Positions 40,990 through 51,110 are shown, numbered from the stretch's first letter. The stretch is 64,000 bases of DNA from Peronospora farinosa (GCA_947646735.1 CANTFK010000692.1:124001-188000), one strand, 5' to 3'. Numbers and translations are program-made. Notes: generated by a model not told the origin, from the sequence alone.

Positions 40990-41008
40990 GGGCGGAGCGC
41001 CCTACTGA
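40968..41008 (+). promoter_or_regulatory. -1 frameshift signal, D3 gag-pol
   Basis: AAAAAAC at 40968-40974 in the gag frame (A_AAA_AAC), 8-base spacer, then a hairpin with arms 40983-40994 and 40998-41008 (11 pairs, one bulged G, GAG loop) that overlaps the gag TAG at 40987. The -1 frame opens into protease without a stop. Confidence 0.75.
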
Positions 41009-41015
41009 TCCAGCA

Positions 41016-41666
41016 ATGTCAAGAGAGTTCGCGGTACTCTTGACGAAGGTTGCTCCCAACACACAGTCACTGTGTGTTGCCGCTCCCAGTGATGAGGTAT
41101 CTCTCATCACCTTGAAGATCGAAGTGACAAAGAACATGTCACTTCGCGCCCTAGTTGATTGTGGGGCTTCGAACAACTTTGTTCGACGCCAATCGCTGGA
41201 TGATCGTAGGCTCAAATATGTTGAGCGCGAGACCCCTCCAACGAGGATGACGGTGCGCCTTGCAACTGGCGCATCCGTAACAGTAAAGAAACGTGTAGTG
41301 GGAATTCACTACACGCTCGAAGGCAAAAAGTACGATGATGATTTCATCGTACTTGATCTGGATGACAAATTTGATGTCATCCTAGGATTACCATGGCTCA
41401 GAAGGTACGAGCCATGGGTCAGCTGGCAGCATCGAACCGTGAAGATGCCTGCCGCTTGTTCATCAGATGGCCATCTGATGAACGTCTTGGAGCGTTCACA
41501 AGCGTGTAAATGTACTACGAGTGAGTGTGATGGCCTCACTTGTGGTTCGGTCGTTAGTAGGACTGCACAAGAACTCAGCGTGACAGACAGACAGTCACGC
41601 TGTGGAGCAAGCTGCCGGCGGCTGTGCACAAGCACAGGCAGCGCCCAAGGTCCACCACTCAAATAA
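41016..41666 (+). CDS. D3 protease
   Basis: Reached by -1 shift from gag. Catalytic motif LVDCGASNNFV, with Cys where Ser or Thr is usual, and ILGLPWLRRYEP. The frame closes at TAA 41664; RT lies in the +1 frame from about 41602. Since all three copies have the same shift, it is either a founder lesion or a second recoding event. Confidence 0.75.
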   Translation: MSREFAVLLTKVAPNTQSLCVAAPSDEVSLITLKIEVTKNMSLRALVDCGASNNFVRRQSLDDRRLKYVERETPPTRMTVRLATGASVTVKKRVVGIHYTLEGKKYDDDFIVLDLDDKFDVILGLPWLRRYEPWVSWQHRTVKMPAACSSDGHLMNVLERSQACKCTTSECDGLTCGSVVSRTAQELSVTDRQSRCGASCRRLCTSTGSAQGPPLK

Positions 41667-43533
41667 GTCGAGTGGACCGGGACATGAATGCTCGCCTAGA
41701 GGGCAGCATTCACCGAAGAGTAAACCGGTTGCCCAGAAGCGGCAACACGGTAATCCTAGATCAACTGGAGAGTTGATCGTAGAGGATCTCGCTGTGGTTG
41801 CGCCACCACAGCTAGAGGAAGTCGATGGAACAGGTTCCATCGAGCCTGCGGGAATAAGTCCCCAGGAAATAATCACTGAGGGAATAAGTCCCCAGGAAGT
41901 AACCGAGACGTTGAACGTCTTGGTTAATGACGGATCAAACGTAGGCGCTTATACGCTTGATCTGATCGCGCCTCCGAAGTTAACTTCGGAGATAACTCAG
42001 TTGCCTACGCTAGAACCTAAAAGGTTCTTGCGTGATCTGCGTAGTGGCAAAGTCAAGCAGATCTGTGTGCTCGTCGCAGAGGACGAGTACATGACTGACA
42101 TTCGGTCAGCAACAGTTTTTGCCGAGAACGAACGGGTTCTCAGCAGCTCATCAATGGACGAGAGTGTCCTTGATGAGAAGACTCGGATTGAGCGATATAC
42201 ATCGCAATCCTGGGAGTCGCTGAAGTCAAATCCTTTGTACAAGGATTTGGTCGAATTCAAGGATGTATTCCCTGAATCCGTTCCGTGTGAGTTACTTAAG
42301 GATAAAGGTACTCGACACGTGATCGACCTTGTTCCTGGCGCAAAATATTGTGTCATGAAGCAGTGGCCACTGCCTCGGGAACAGGTCGAGGCGATCGACA
42401 AGTTCTTTGCCGATCGCCTAGCAGCGGGCCATGTGAGGGAGTCAACTTCACCTCACAGCTCTCCGACCTTCTGTGTGCGCAAGGCCACAGGAGGGTGGCG
42501 GATAGTGCACGCGTTCAATAAGTTGAACGCTGCAACGATACCGGCGCAAACGCCGATACCGAGAAAGGACGTAATCATAGATGGTATGTCTAAGAGTACC
42601 ATCTTTTCGTCCATGGATCTGATGGATGGTTTCTATCAGATCCTAATGCGTGAACGGGACATCCCGTACACAGCAGTGAGCACTCCCAGTGGTATGCTCT
42701 GGGAATGGTTGGTGATGCCGCAAGGGCTTAGTAATGCACCAGCCACATTCAATAGATGTGTTTCACATCTATTGAGACCGGTGCGCGTATTCGCACCGAG
42801 TTACTTCGATGATGTGTTCGTCCATAGTCGGGTTATGGACGGGAAAACAGACGTGGAAGTCCATAGACTCCACGTCCGTAAGGTTCTTACACTTATGCGA
42901 GAGCATAAGCTGTACGCCAACCTCAAGAAGTGTATATTCGCAGCTAGCGAAATACCGCTTCTTGGGTGCATCGTCGGAAAGAACGGCGTACGCCCTGATC
43001 CAGAAAAGATCAAGGCGATCACCGACTGGCCAGTGCCAGTCGATGTCAAGGGACTAAGGAAGTTCCTTGGGCTAGCGGCGTACTTGCACAAGTACTCGCG
43101 CAATTACGCCGAAATGACAGTACATCTTTCTTGTTTACTCAAGAAAAATGTAAAGTGGAACTGGAACGCTGATTGTCAGCGTTCCTTTGAACGTATCAAG
43201 CAAAGCTTGATGCAATCGCCAGTGTTGGCGATTGCCGATCAAGACAGACCATTTCATGTGGTCTGTGACGCCAGTGATTTTGCAATCGGCTGCGCACTGA
43301 TGCAATATGATACAGACGGCGCAGAGCGTGTCGTCTGTTATCAATCGCGTCAGCTGCAACCGGCTGAGCGCAATTACCCGGTGCATGACAAGGAACTCCT
43401 TGCCATGAAGTATGCAATGGCTAAGTTTCGCGTCTATATCTTAGGAGATAGACCGTTCATTGTATATACAGACCATGCGTCACTACGCACGGCTGTAAAT
43501 AGTCCACACCTCTCGCAACGAATGGCTAGATAG
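41602..43533 (+). CDS. D3 linker, reverse transcriptase and RNase H
   Basis: 643 codons. A linker with two EGISPQ-type repeats is followed without a break by RT (HVIDLVPGAKYC with V for E, SSMDLMDGFYQ, YFDDVF) and RNase H (VCDASDFAIG, DKELLA, YTDHASLRT). It ends at TAG 43531-43533, shared with D2. The D1/D2 missing base between linker and RT is absent here. Confidence 0.85.
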   Translation: MEQAAGGCAQAQAAPKVHHSNKSSGPGHECSPRGQHSPKSKPVAQKRQHGNPRSTGELIVEDLAVVAPPQLEEVDGTGSIEPAGISPQEIITEGISPQEVTETLNVLVNDGSNVGAYTLDLIAPPKLTSEITQLPTLEPKRFLRDLRSGKVKQICVLVAEDEYMTDIRSATVFAENERVLSSSSMDESVLDEKTRIERYTSQSWESLKSNPLYKDLVEFKDVFPESVPCELLKDKGTRHVIDLVPGAKYCVMKQWPLPREQVEAIDKFFADRLAAGHVRESTSPHSSPTFCVRKATGGWRIVHAFNKLNAATIPAQTPIPRKDVIIDGMSKSTIFSSMDLMDGFYQILMRERDIPYTAVSTPSGMLWEWLVMPQGLSNAPATFNRCVSHLLRPVRVFAPSYFDDVFVHSRVMDGKTDVEVHRLHVRKVLTLMREHKLYANLKKCIFAASEIPLLGCIVGKNGVRPDPEKIKAITDWPVPVDVKGLRKFLGLAAYLHKYSRNYAEMTVHLSCLLKKNVKWNWNADCQRSFERIKQSLMQSPVLAIADQDRPFHVVCDASDFAIGCALMQYDTDGAERVVCYQSRQLQPAERNYPVHDKELLAMKYAMAKFRVYILGDRPFIVYTDHASLRTAVNSPHLSQRMAR

Positions 43534-45722
43534 TTGTCGTTCTTCGCGGAGTACAACTTCTCCGTGGAGTATAAGCCGGGACGACTTAACGTCGTCGCCG
43601 ATGCTCTTTCACGTCGGCCTGACCTAGAGCCGATTGTGCAATCCGACAGTGATGTGAGCACCACTGTCGCCACGCTGAGTACCAGCGTCTTGTCGTCGAG
43701 CTTACTCGACGACATTAGAATGGCATGCGCACAAGATAATGATCTTGTACTCCTGATGGAGTACCTCAAGGACCCATCCACGCAAGCTAAGAAGCGCTTG
43801 CCTGCCATGTATCGATCTTCTCTAGATCGATACACCCAGCGGGACGGCTTACTGTACTACACAGCCGTCACCAACGACACGAGGCGTGTCGTTGTACCGC
43901 CACAACATGACCTCAGGTTACGGATCATGTTTGAATGTCACGATGCACCAATAAGTGGGCATCGCGGCCGTGAGAAGACCTACCTCACGGTCAGTCGCGA
44001 CTTTTACTGGCCACGCCAGTATAAGTTTGTGCGCAAGTACGTGCGTGCTTGCGAGGTGTGTCAACGAGTGAAGCCTAGTCCTTCACTCCGTGCACCATTG
44101 CAGCCTCTACCTGTTCTGGAAAAAAAAAATGGTTTTTCAAAAAGGTCAAACTTATAAATATATTTATTTTTTAGCATTTTTTTTTACATTAATTCAAGGC
44201 AGAGTGCTGGGAGTTCGTATCAATGGACTTCGTCTTTGGGTTTCCCAAAGACGCTCACGGGAATAATGGTATTCTCGTGTTTGTAGACAGGTTCAGCAAG
44301 ATGGTACATCTTGTTGCTGTACCTGAGTCGATCACAGCAGAGGGCTGTGCTCGAGTGTTTATCGATACAATCTTTCGATTGCACGGTTTACCCCGTGAAC
44401 TTGTGTTCGATAGGGACCCCCGGTTCACGGCTGAGTTTTGGAGTTCCGTGTTCCAAACACTTGGATCACGGCTCACAATGTCTACTTCTGACCATCCAGA
44501 AACTGATGGTCAGACTGAACCCTCCAATCGCGTCCTCGAAGAGACTCTTCGAGGGTACGTCCACTCGCTTACGAATTGGAGTGAGTTCTTGTCGATGGTC
44601 GAATTCGCCATCAACAACTCCGTGCATGCGTCCACGACGCATACACCGTTCTACGTGAATGACCTTCGCCATCCACGTGTCCCCACCTTAGTAGAGGGTG
44701 ACTCTAGTTTGAGGGGGGGAGGGACTCGCTCGAGTGAGAACCAATCTGGCTCTTGCTCATCACGCGACGACGTTATGGTCGACGCAAAAGTAACCGAAGT
44801 CGTACCATTCGACTTCGGTGAAGAGGAAGAAAGTAAGAGCGATGACGCTCTTACTGATAACGATGCTGAAGATGTCAGCATCGTTCGAGGTATCACAAGT
44901 GAGAACAGTATTGTTCTCGCTGAATTAGTAACCGATATCTCTGCAGTGCATTCACAATGCACTGCAGCCAAAAGCAACGAGTCAGCTGAGGATTTCCTGC
45001 TGACTCGTGAAGCGGTAGTCCGTTTCATGCAAGACTCCATCGCAGAAGCGGTGGATAAGCAAAAGCGAAACGCAGACAATAATGGAAGGGCAAATGCTCA
45101 AACATTTATTGAAGGTGATTTAGTTTTACTGTCAACAGTAAACCTACCTAAACATGTAGTGACTAACGTGGGCAGCAATAAATTGTTGCCCAAGTACATC
45201 GGCCCGTTTCGTGTATTGCGCCGCCTAGGCAACGCATACACGATCGAGTTGCCACGCAGGATGCGTACGCATCCTACGTTTTACGTGGGACGTCTTCGTC
45301 CGTACGTTCAGTACGCGGCTTCTTCGAACGACGAAGATAGCCATTACTCTCAAGAATCCCCTTCAGATTCTTGTTTTCACGAACCTGATTCGATACCTGG
45401 TCGTATAGAGATGAGATCTTCCCATGATATTGGACGATCTCCTGACGAGCTATCGCCAGCTCGTTACTCAGAGAATGAAGTCGCCGTTCATTCTTTAATA
45501 GTGCGACAGCATTGTTTGCCCGAGACCTCTCATGGTCAAACCCAAGCTGTCGCACAATGTTCTCTAAGCGGCGACGCTTATCCCGTTCGTGATCAACATC
45601 ACAACGGAGCTCACGAGTTACACGGGCAAACCCGTCTAACTCAGCAGCCAAGTCCGATGAAAGAATCGGACAGGGTTTTTCCTCCACCACCGCATCCGCT
45701 GGTGGACTCGAATGCTTACTAA
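43534..45722 (+). pseudogene. D3 integrase, split by an 80-bp insertion
   Basis: 43534-44157 has the RNase H end and HHCC head (CHDAPISGHRGREKTYL, CEVCQ). At 44118-44197 an 80-bp AT-rich insertion shifts the frame. 44223-45722 (499 codons) has the core (SMDF region, FDRDPRFTAEFW, SNRVLEETL), acidic insert and tail. Here Phe replaces the Ser before the second Asp, while PRF replaces TQL of D1 and D2. Confidence 0.8.
44118..44197. other. 80-bp AT-rich insertion in D3 integrase
   Basis: Absent from D1 and D2 at the same position. It begins with an A-run, holds TATAAATATATTTATTTTTT-like sequence and ends TTCAA; a GG is present at both edges. It does not start GT and is not a multiple of three, so it is not an in-frame or spliceable addition by these signals. 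Origin unknown; a filler fragment of AT-rich DNA such as mitochondrial DNA is possible. Confidence 0.7.
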
Positions 45723-46973
45723 AGCATCGCGAGGTGAAGGGAAGTCGGACGAGTTATCTCGTCCGGTGGCGTGGCTATCCGCCTTCGGCGAATAGCTGGG
45801 AACCTCGGGCCCAACTGATGGCCGACGTTCCCGGCCTTGTCGAACAGTACGACAAGGGGCACCCGATGGTGAAGGACTATCGGAAAACGAGCGCCCAGCG
45901 CGCTCGTAAAGGTATTGCAAAGTAGCAATCCCTTCACGCATCTTAAAAGAGATGCGAGCCCTCCACCAGGGCTCAGTAAGGAGGTACGCCTCCTTAGGCG
46001 CTCTTGACGAGGTGCTCAGGCACCCCGGGCATGGGTCGCCCCAAGAGAGGCATAACAGGCCTGCCTCTCTAGATAACCGGTGCAAACGATAGCATGCACC
46101 GGACGTACTTCGTTTCTCAAACTTATTGCGGCTAGCATAAAGTCTTTGAAGCCAAGCCTCTTTCCCAACGTTTAAAACGTTGGTGATAAACGCGTTCCAA
46201 GATTGGAGGAACGCGTCAGCCTCACGCTTCTTGTGTGGGCCATACCATCGATGTTCAGGGAACACATCGATGTAATAATCGTTCTCAGTGCGAAAGTTCT
46301 TCGCACTGGCGTCAAGGCCGTGAAGCTTTGACGCATCAAACAACGGTATGGGGAACCGTTCGTTGGTCTTTCCAGACCAACGATCAAGCAGATGCTTAGA
46401 TAGCATCCATGGTTTGCGATCAGGAGCAAGACGCAATACGTTGCGGTCTAAAGCCTCCTGCTTGGTGTCAACAGAAGTACCGACACTATGATTATTGATG
46501 TCAGTAGAAGCACTGACATCACCCTTACGGTCCCCACCCGAGTCACTATCCTTCGACTCGTTTGGCGAGTCGTCTGATTCATCAGACGACCCGAACATTT
46601 CACGGTACATTGATTCACTCAATGTACCACGATCCCTCTTCGTAGCATTAAACGACGAGGTATCACCCCGGGGAGAGCCCGGGATGACTTTGAGCCGGAT
46701 GCGTCATCCGACTCACCAGAGTAGTCAACGACTAACTCTGGGTCAACATCTTCACGTGGCGAAGCGCTACGTGAACCTGCAAACAGGCGTTGCAGGCTGA
46801 TGTTGACTTCCAGCAGACACATAAGTGTCTGCTGGCTGAGGCTGTGAAGCCTCAGTAGCGGCTGCACACAGGCGTGCAGCCGAGCTCTTGGCTGCCTTAG
46901 CAGCGACGCGCATGGACTTTGTCATAGCGTAATTGTTGAATGAAAGAAAATTCAACAAGTTCTCCTTACCCAT
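45274..46973 (-). pseudogene. D3 antisense ORF, longest version
   Basis: Start ATG 46973 (MGKENLLNF). The middle piece is open for 328 codons (46622-45636), joining parts that are split in D1 and D2: acidic Ser/Asp region, GLDASAKNFRTENDYYIDVF domain, CPGC, and EPWWRARISFKMREGI. The coiled-coil piece (45690-45274) is in another frame. The long open frame opposite pol and chromodomain supports real coding in the ancestor. No known family recognised. Confidence 0.6.
45723..45925 (+). pseudogene. D3 chromodomain, out of frame
   Basis: As in D1 and D2: pol closes at TAA 45720-45722, and the chromodomain (VKGSRTSYLVRWRGYPPSAN) is in the -1 frame to TAG 45923. Confidence 0.75.
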
Positions 46974-47019
46974 AGTCACTAAACAGTCACTAATGTGACT
47001 GTTGGTTGAGGGGGAGTGA

Positions 47020-47481
47020 TGTAACGGGGCGAGCCCGTTACATAATATTGACACTTATATGAAGTGTCGATAAAAATATTATTATAACTAATAATATTTT
47101 TGACAATATTACCTTTTCTTATACTATTGTTCCTAGATCTCCTTGAAGTTGGAGATGCCCTCTCATTGGTAGATCTGGGCCATCATATCAACCAACGCGC
47201 TGACCAATGACCGATGGACGCGCGCAATGAGTGGAGGGCAAGTTGTCATCATACATAGTTGTAGTTTAATATAGTTAACATAGGTTATAACAGATTAGTT
47301 TTATTAAGATAGTTAACTATATTAAATACAGTTTTCTTTTCCTCTACTTCTAAGCGTTTGTTTAGAAGTAAAGCTTCCTCTGCCTCTTGTGTAAGAGAGG
47401 TAATTGAGGCACCTGCTTTCACTGTAATCAGTGAAAGTAGACTATACTGTAATCAGTATAGTCGGAGGGTGCCCCATTACA
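47020..47481 (+). repeat. 3' LTR of D3
   Basis: 462 bp, preceded by the GAGGGGGAGTGA polypurine tract. Diagnostic variants TAGATCTGGG and GGGTGCCCC. Followed by GTATC, the copy of the flank at 31601-31605. Confidence 0.93.
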
Positions 47482-47738
47482 GTATCCTTAAGTGCGAGCT
47501 TAAAATAAATTTAAGCTCGCTGATGACGTCTGCTTGAAGCGTCACCATGACGCTCATTCCCAAATAGCGTCATCCTCGTTGAATTTGAATCCATCCCATG
47601 GATATCACATTCGCGAGGGTGGATGACATTGATGTGCCACACCCAATTGTCAGGCCCAGGGTTTTACCTCGTACCCATTTAGGCATACCCGTTAAGTATT
47701 CGATACTTAACGAACCGTGTAGCTTTTAGCTCGTTACA
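47482..47738 (-). repeat. A-type LTR, 5' part, in minus orientation
   Basis: In element sense it begins TGTAACGAGC at 47738 and is followed upstream by a polypurine tract (AAACAGGGGGATGG). It resembles 63872-64000 over most of its length, for example GATCCACCCTCGTGAAT against GTCATCCACCCTCGCGAAT. D2-D3 inserted within it; the rest should lie left of 31606. Confidence 0.65.
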
Positions 47739-48629
47739 CCATCCCCCTGTTTAAGACGATTTTTTACATTTTGTAAAACATCGAATATAGGGATAATGCC
47801 ACCGAAACGTGGTAAGGCTGATGTGGTGGAGTGATTTCTCAAAATTGTACGATGAGACCCCAAACCACTCACTGTGCCGGACTGCCAACTGTCATAGGGG
47901 GTACACTGATGCCGCGTATGGACTTTCTTCTCTTCTTGTGTACCCGTCGGCTGGCGGGTTGCACTCTTCGGAGGACTTGGTGATGATGTAGACGTCTGCC
48001 TTGAGGGAGGTAGACCTGGGGGGCCTCGAGTGGATATGCTTCACTCGGTGGGCCGGTAGGTGGCCACTCGATCGACCTTGTCGAGAGTGGACTTATAACC
48101 AAATTCTTAGGGAGCATGTCGTCCCTGGCCTTTTCCTTGATGTTTCAGGGATATCAACCACCTGACCTTTAATTTGCTCCCGGGCCGTGAGGTAAGGGAG
48201 TTCGCTTCCGATAGCGGGTCTTGGGGGGTGTTGCTACTCGAACGAGCTCACAGGCCAACTATATCCTGGAGCTCTATTCGCACTTAACCTTCGCTACACA
48301 ACTGTCTTTAACGGGGGCCAAAATGTATCCCTTCCCGGAACAGGTGAGTAGCTTAGAGCAAGTTCTTTAGGACGACGAAGTCGTGCCACGTGGGGTTCAG
48401 CTCGTACTTAAGTTTGGCCACACGCCTGTCTTCAACGAGGGGGGGGGGGGCAAATATATTCCTTCTCCGGAACAGGCGTGTGGACAGACTCGAGTTCCTT
48501 TAAAACGCGACGAGGACTTGCCAAGTTGATCGCAAATTGAGTAGTATTTTATATAGTCCTATACTTTTAATTTCTTTACTCTATCCTTGCCTGAAGCTCT
48601 GATTCCTTGCATCAACTGGTCTGATCCTT
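47739..48629 (+). pseudogene. A-type 3' region, start of antisense ORF remnants
   Basis: Begins at ATG 47796 (MPPKRGKADVVE then TGA), immediately inside the 3' LTR, the same place as the antisense start in family D. A segment at about 47820-48260 resembles 49500-49990. Two similar ~75-bp blocks lie at 48300-48370 and 48420-48490 (CCGGAACAGG in both). All frames are broken. Confidence 0.4.
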
Positions 48630-48960
48630 CTGTTAACTGTTCAGGAGTGGATAAACGACGAGGGACCCAGGCCGACCGATGAGGGACCGGATCCACCAAT
48701 GAGGGACCGGGTCTACCGACGAGGGCCGAGGTCGAACGACGAGGGACCCAGGTCTACTGGAGAGGGACCGGGTCTACCGATGAGGGATCGAGATTGACCG
48801 ATGAGATACCAAGTCTACCGACGAAGGGCTGAGGTCGATCGACGAGGAACCCAGGTCTACCGATGAAGGACCGCTCGACCAATGAGGGACCGGATCCACC
48901 AATAAGAGACCGGGCCTTCCAAATGGGACCATGGTAGACTTCCTTCGGTAATGGTTAAGC
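48630..48960 (+). repeat. Minisatellite of GAGGGACCGGGTCTACCGA type, first block
   Basis: About 13 imperfect units of 20-27 bp with a GA(T/C)GAGGGACC core. A second block of the same repeat lies at 49311-49500. The plus strand encodes Arg/Asp/Gly-rich repeats. It sits inside the A-type 3' region. Confidence 0.75.
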
Positions 48961-49310
48961 GGTACCCTGGTAATGATCTCTCCTTTGTTTGTCTTTCACA
49001 TTCTCATCCAACGGTCGCTTCAATCCGAGGCTCTCTTTCTCTCTGGTTCCTTCTCTTTGGTCCCTTCTCCCTGGTCCACGGCCCCTTGTCCCTTTAATCC
49101 AACTGACCCCTCGGTTCTTCACAATTTTTGAAAGTTCACCACTGCCGCCCCTTGCACTTGCTCAGCCGTACAGCGGCTTGAGCACGCGCATGTATTCCCT
49201 CGTCAATCACGTAGGGTGTTTTGCCTACTATTTGTTTGGTAGTCCGTGTCCAACTTGGGACACTCCAGCTGTAGTATCAATCTTCAATGCATTCAGCTGT
49301 ATTCTTAAGT
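48961..49310. other. Non-repetitive segment between two minisatellite blocks
   Basis: About 350 bp, pyrimidine-rich on the plus strand (CTCTTTGGTCCCTTCTCCCTGG). It is flanked by matching minisatellite sequence and may be an insertion or a lost-and-diverged part of the array. No gene recognised. Confidence 0.4.
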
Positions 49311-49500
49311 GACCTAGGTCTACCGAAGAGGGACTGAGGTCGATCTATGAGAGACCGGGACGACCAATGAGGGACCGGGTCTACCGATGAGGGATCGAGG
49401 TCGACCGACGTTGGTTCCTGTTCGACCGATAAAGGACCGAGTCGACCAATGAGGGACAAGATTTACCATCGAGGGACCGGGCCTTCCAAAGGGGACTGTG
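49311..49500 (+). repeat. Minisatellite, second block
   Basis: About eight units of the same GAGGGACCGGG-type repeat as 48630-48960, ending AGGGACCGGGCCTTCCAAA, which also ends the first block (48910-48925). Confidence 0.75.
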
Positions 49501-50640
49501 GTGGAGTGGGGTTTACAAGATTTTTGATGTGATCCCGACTCTCCACTGGCGCCCAGACAACCGACTATCGGAGGGTGTACTTTTTTTCGTGCAGCTTTTC
49601 TTCCTCACCTTGTGTATCCGTCGGTAGGGCGGGTAGCACTCTTCTCGGTGGACTTGAGTCGATGATAAGTTTGACCGTGGTTGGGTTTGGCTGGGGGTCG
49701 ACCGTGCGAAAATCCTCACGCGGTCGAGGGGTTTTTGTAGGTGCTCTATCCGAGTCACCCTGATCTCTCTTAAGATCGCCTTGTCCAAAAATGTAGCTAC
49801 TTGATCCAACTGAAATACTTGATTTTTTGACCACTTGAGCCGTCTAGCGATCTTGTACCTTGCCCTTTTCTTGTTATACTGTCCAATCGCAGGGGAGAGT
49901 TGTTTATGTTGAAGATTCTTGCAATCCCTGGTCCAACGATCCAGGGATATCACTTGCGTCGTAGCGTAGAAGATGCTCTTGGGTCGTCGGGGGGGGGGGG
50001 GCAGAGATATCCCACCCGGAAGAGAAGCCTACGTGTCTTAGAAGTATATAGCGAACTCTGTTTAATGTTGATAAATTACATACCAACCCCTACGATTCTG
50101 CCTATCGGTAGCCTAGGATCTACTGCCACGTGTTGCTCTTTCGAAAAAATCAGATCTCAATGCGTGGACCACATTCTTCGGATCGCGGTCGGCGAATCGC
50201 TGTCAGCTGATCACGGTCGAGGGATCGTGATTGACGGATCGCAGTTGACGGATCGCGGTTGAAGGATCGCGGTCGACGGATCGCGGTCGATCTACAAGGT
50301 TTGAACCACATTTACCTTTGGGCGATCCACACTTTGCGAAATATTGCTCCTTCGCTTCTCCACAGTCTTCCTCTGCACCGGTACTCGACATATAGTGTCG
50401 ATCTAGCTGTGTATCGTCTCTGCTCTTATTGTCTTGGTCTTCTCGTCCTATCTCTTTCGTCGGCTTCCATATCCGTTTCTCCCTCCAGATCGGATGATTC
50501 CAGCTCCGTCCTCCCCGTAAACGCACTGATCGTTTTGGGATCGGAGCCATTTCGTGCGATTTAGGACCGGTCCAATGAACCACGAATTTTACTCCCATCC
50601 ACGCGAATTGAATTTCCGCCGGTGGTGGTTCGGCAAACTT
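49501..50640 (+). pseudogene. A-type 3' region, second copy of duplicated segment
   Basis: 49500-49990 resembles 47820-48260 (for example GGGTAGCACTCTTCTCGGTGG against GGGTTGCACTCTTCGGAGG). A 15-bp tandem repeat (CGGTCGACGGATCGC type) lies at 50211-50290. No intact frame; the earlier part of the A-type antisense ORF is the best guess. Confidence 0.35.
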
Positions 50641-51110
50641 TAACATCCTCAATTACGGCGATCTATGATCGCTTGGATGCTCAAACTACCATCGTGAACA
50701 GCTACCGTTCTTCGAAGAAGACTTGCTGGTGCAGGAGGCGCGCGGTGATCTGCTGGAACTTGAATTTTTATTCTTCCAAGACGTAGCACCTTCTCTGTTC
50801 GAGTACGTTTTAAATCGGTACCAACGTCTCCAAGAACAATATCAACGTGCGATACAAAAGGCCGAAGCTTTCGAGGAAGAAGTGAGCAAACGAAAAGATC
50901 AATCGCGGGAAATCGCAAGCTTGAAATACGCCCTGTTCAAGGCTTTTCGGCGAACCAACATACGCAGGAGAGACACCGACGGGAATTAGCCGTTATTGAA
51001 CAGATTCTGACAAAGCAGTTCCAATTGCAGCAAGCTTCTCTACAGAATTGGCTGGATAAACTTCAAACTGATCATGACTATCACCTTGGGGAAAATACTC
51101 GCTAGGATGT
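50641..51110 (+). pseudogene. A-type antisense ORF, coiled-coil part
   Basis: ORF 50723-50989 encodes a helix-rich stretch (YVLNRYQRLQEQYQRAIQKA, then EEEVSKRKDQSREIASLK) with heptad-like spacing, in an orientation opposite to the A chromodomain at 52982-53309. Broken by TAG at 50987 and further stops. Confidence 0.45.

Larger units (their letters stand above)
31606..47481 (+). mobile_element. Tandem family-D composite: LTR-D2-LTR-D3-LTR
   Basis: Three 462-bp LTRs (31606-32067, 39296-39757, 47020-47481) enclose two complete internal regions in the same orientation. The outer flanks are a perfect 5-bp duplication GTATC; no duplication flanks the central LTR. It is one insertion that became a dimer by recombination, not two insertions. 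Confidence 0.93.

Noticed and set aside
44118..44197. The 80-bp insert as an intron
   Set aside because: It lacks GT at its start and is absent from sister copies; its length would break the frame if retained.
48630..49500. Centromeric or telomeric repeat
   Set aside because: Two short, diverged blocks inside an element; no telomere-type motif.
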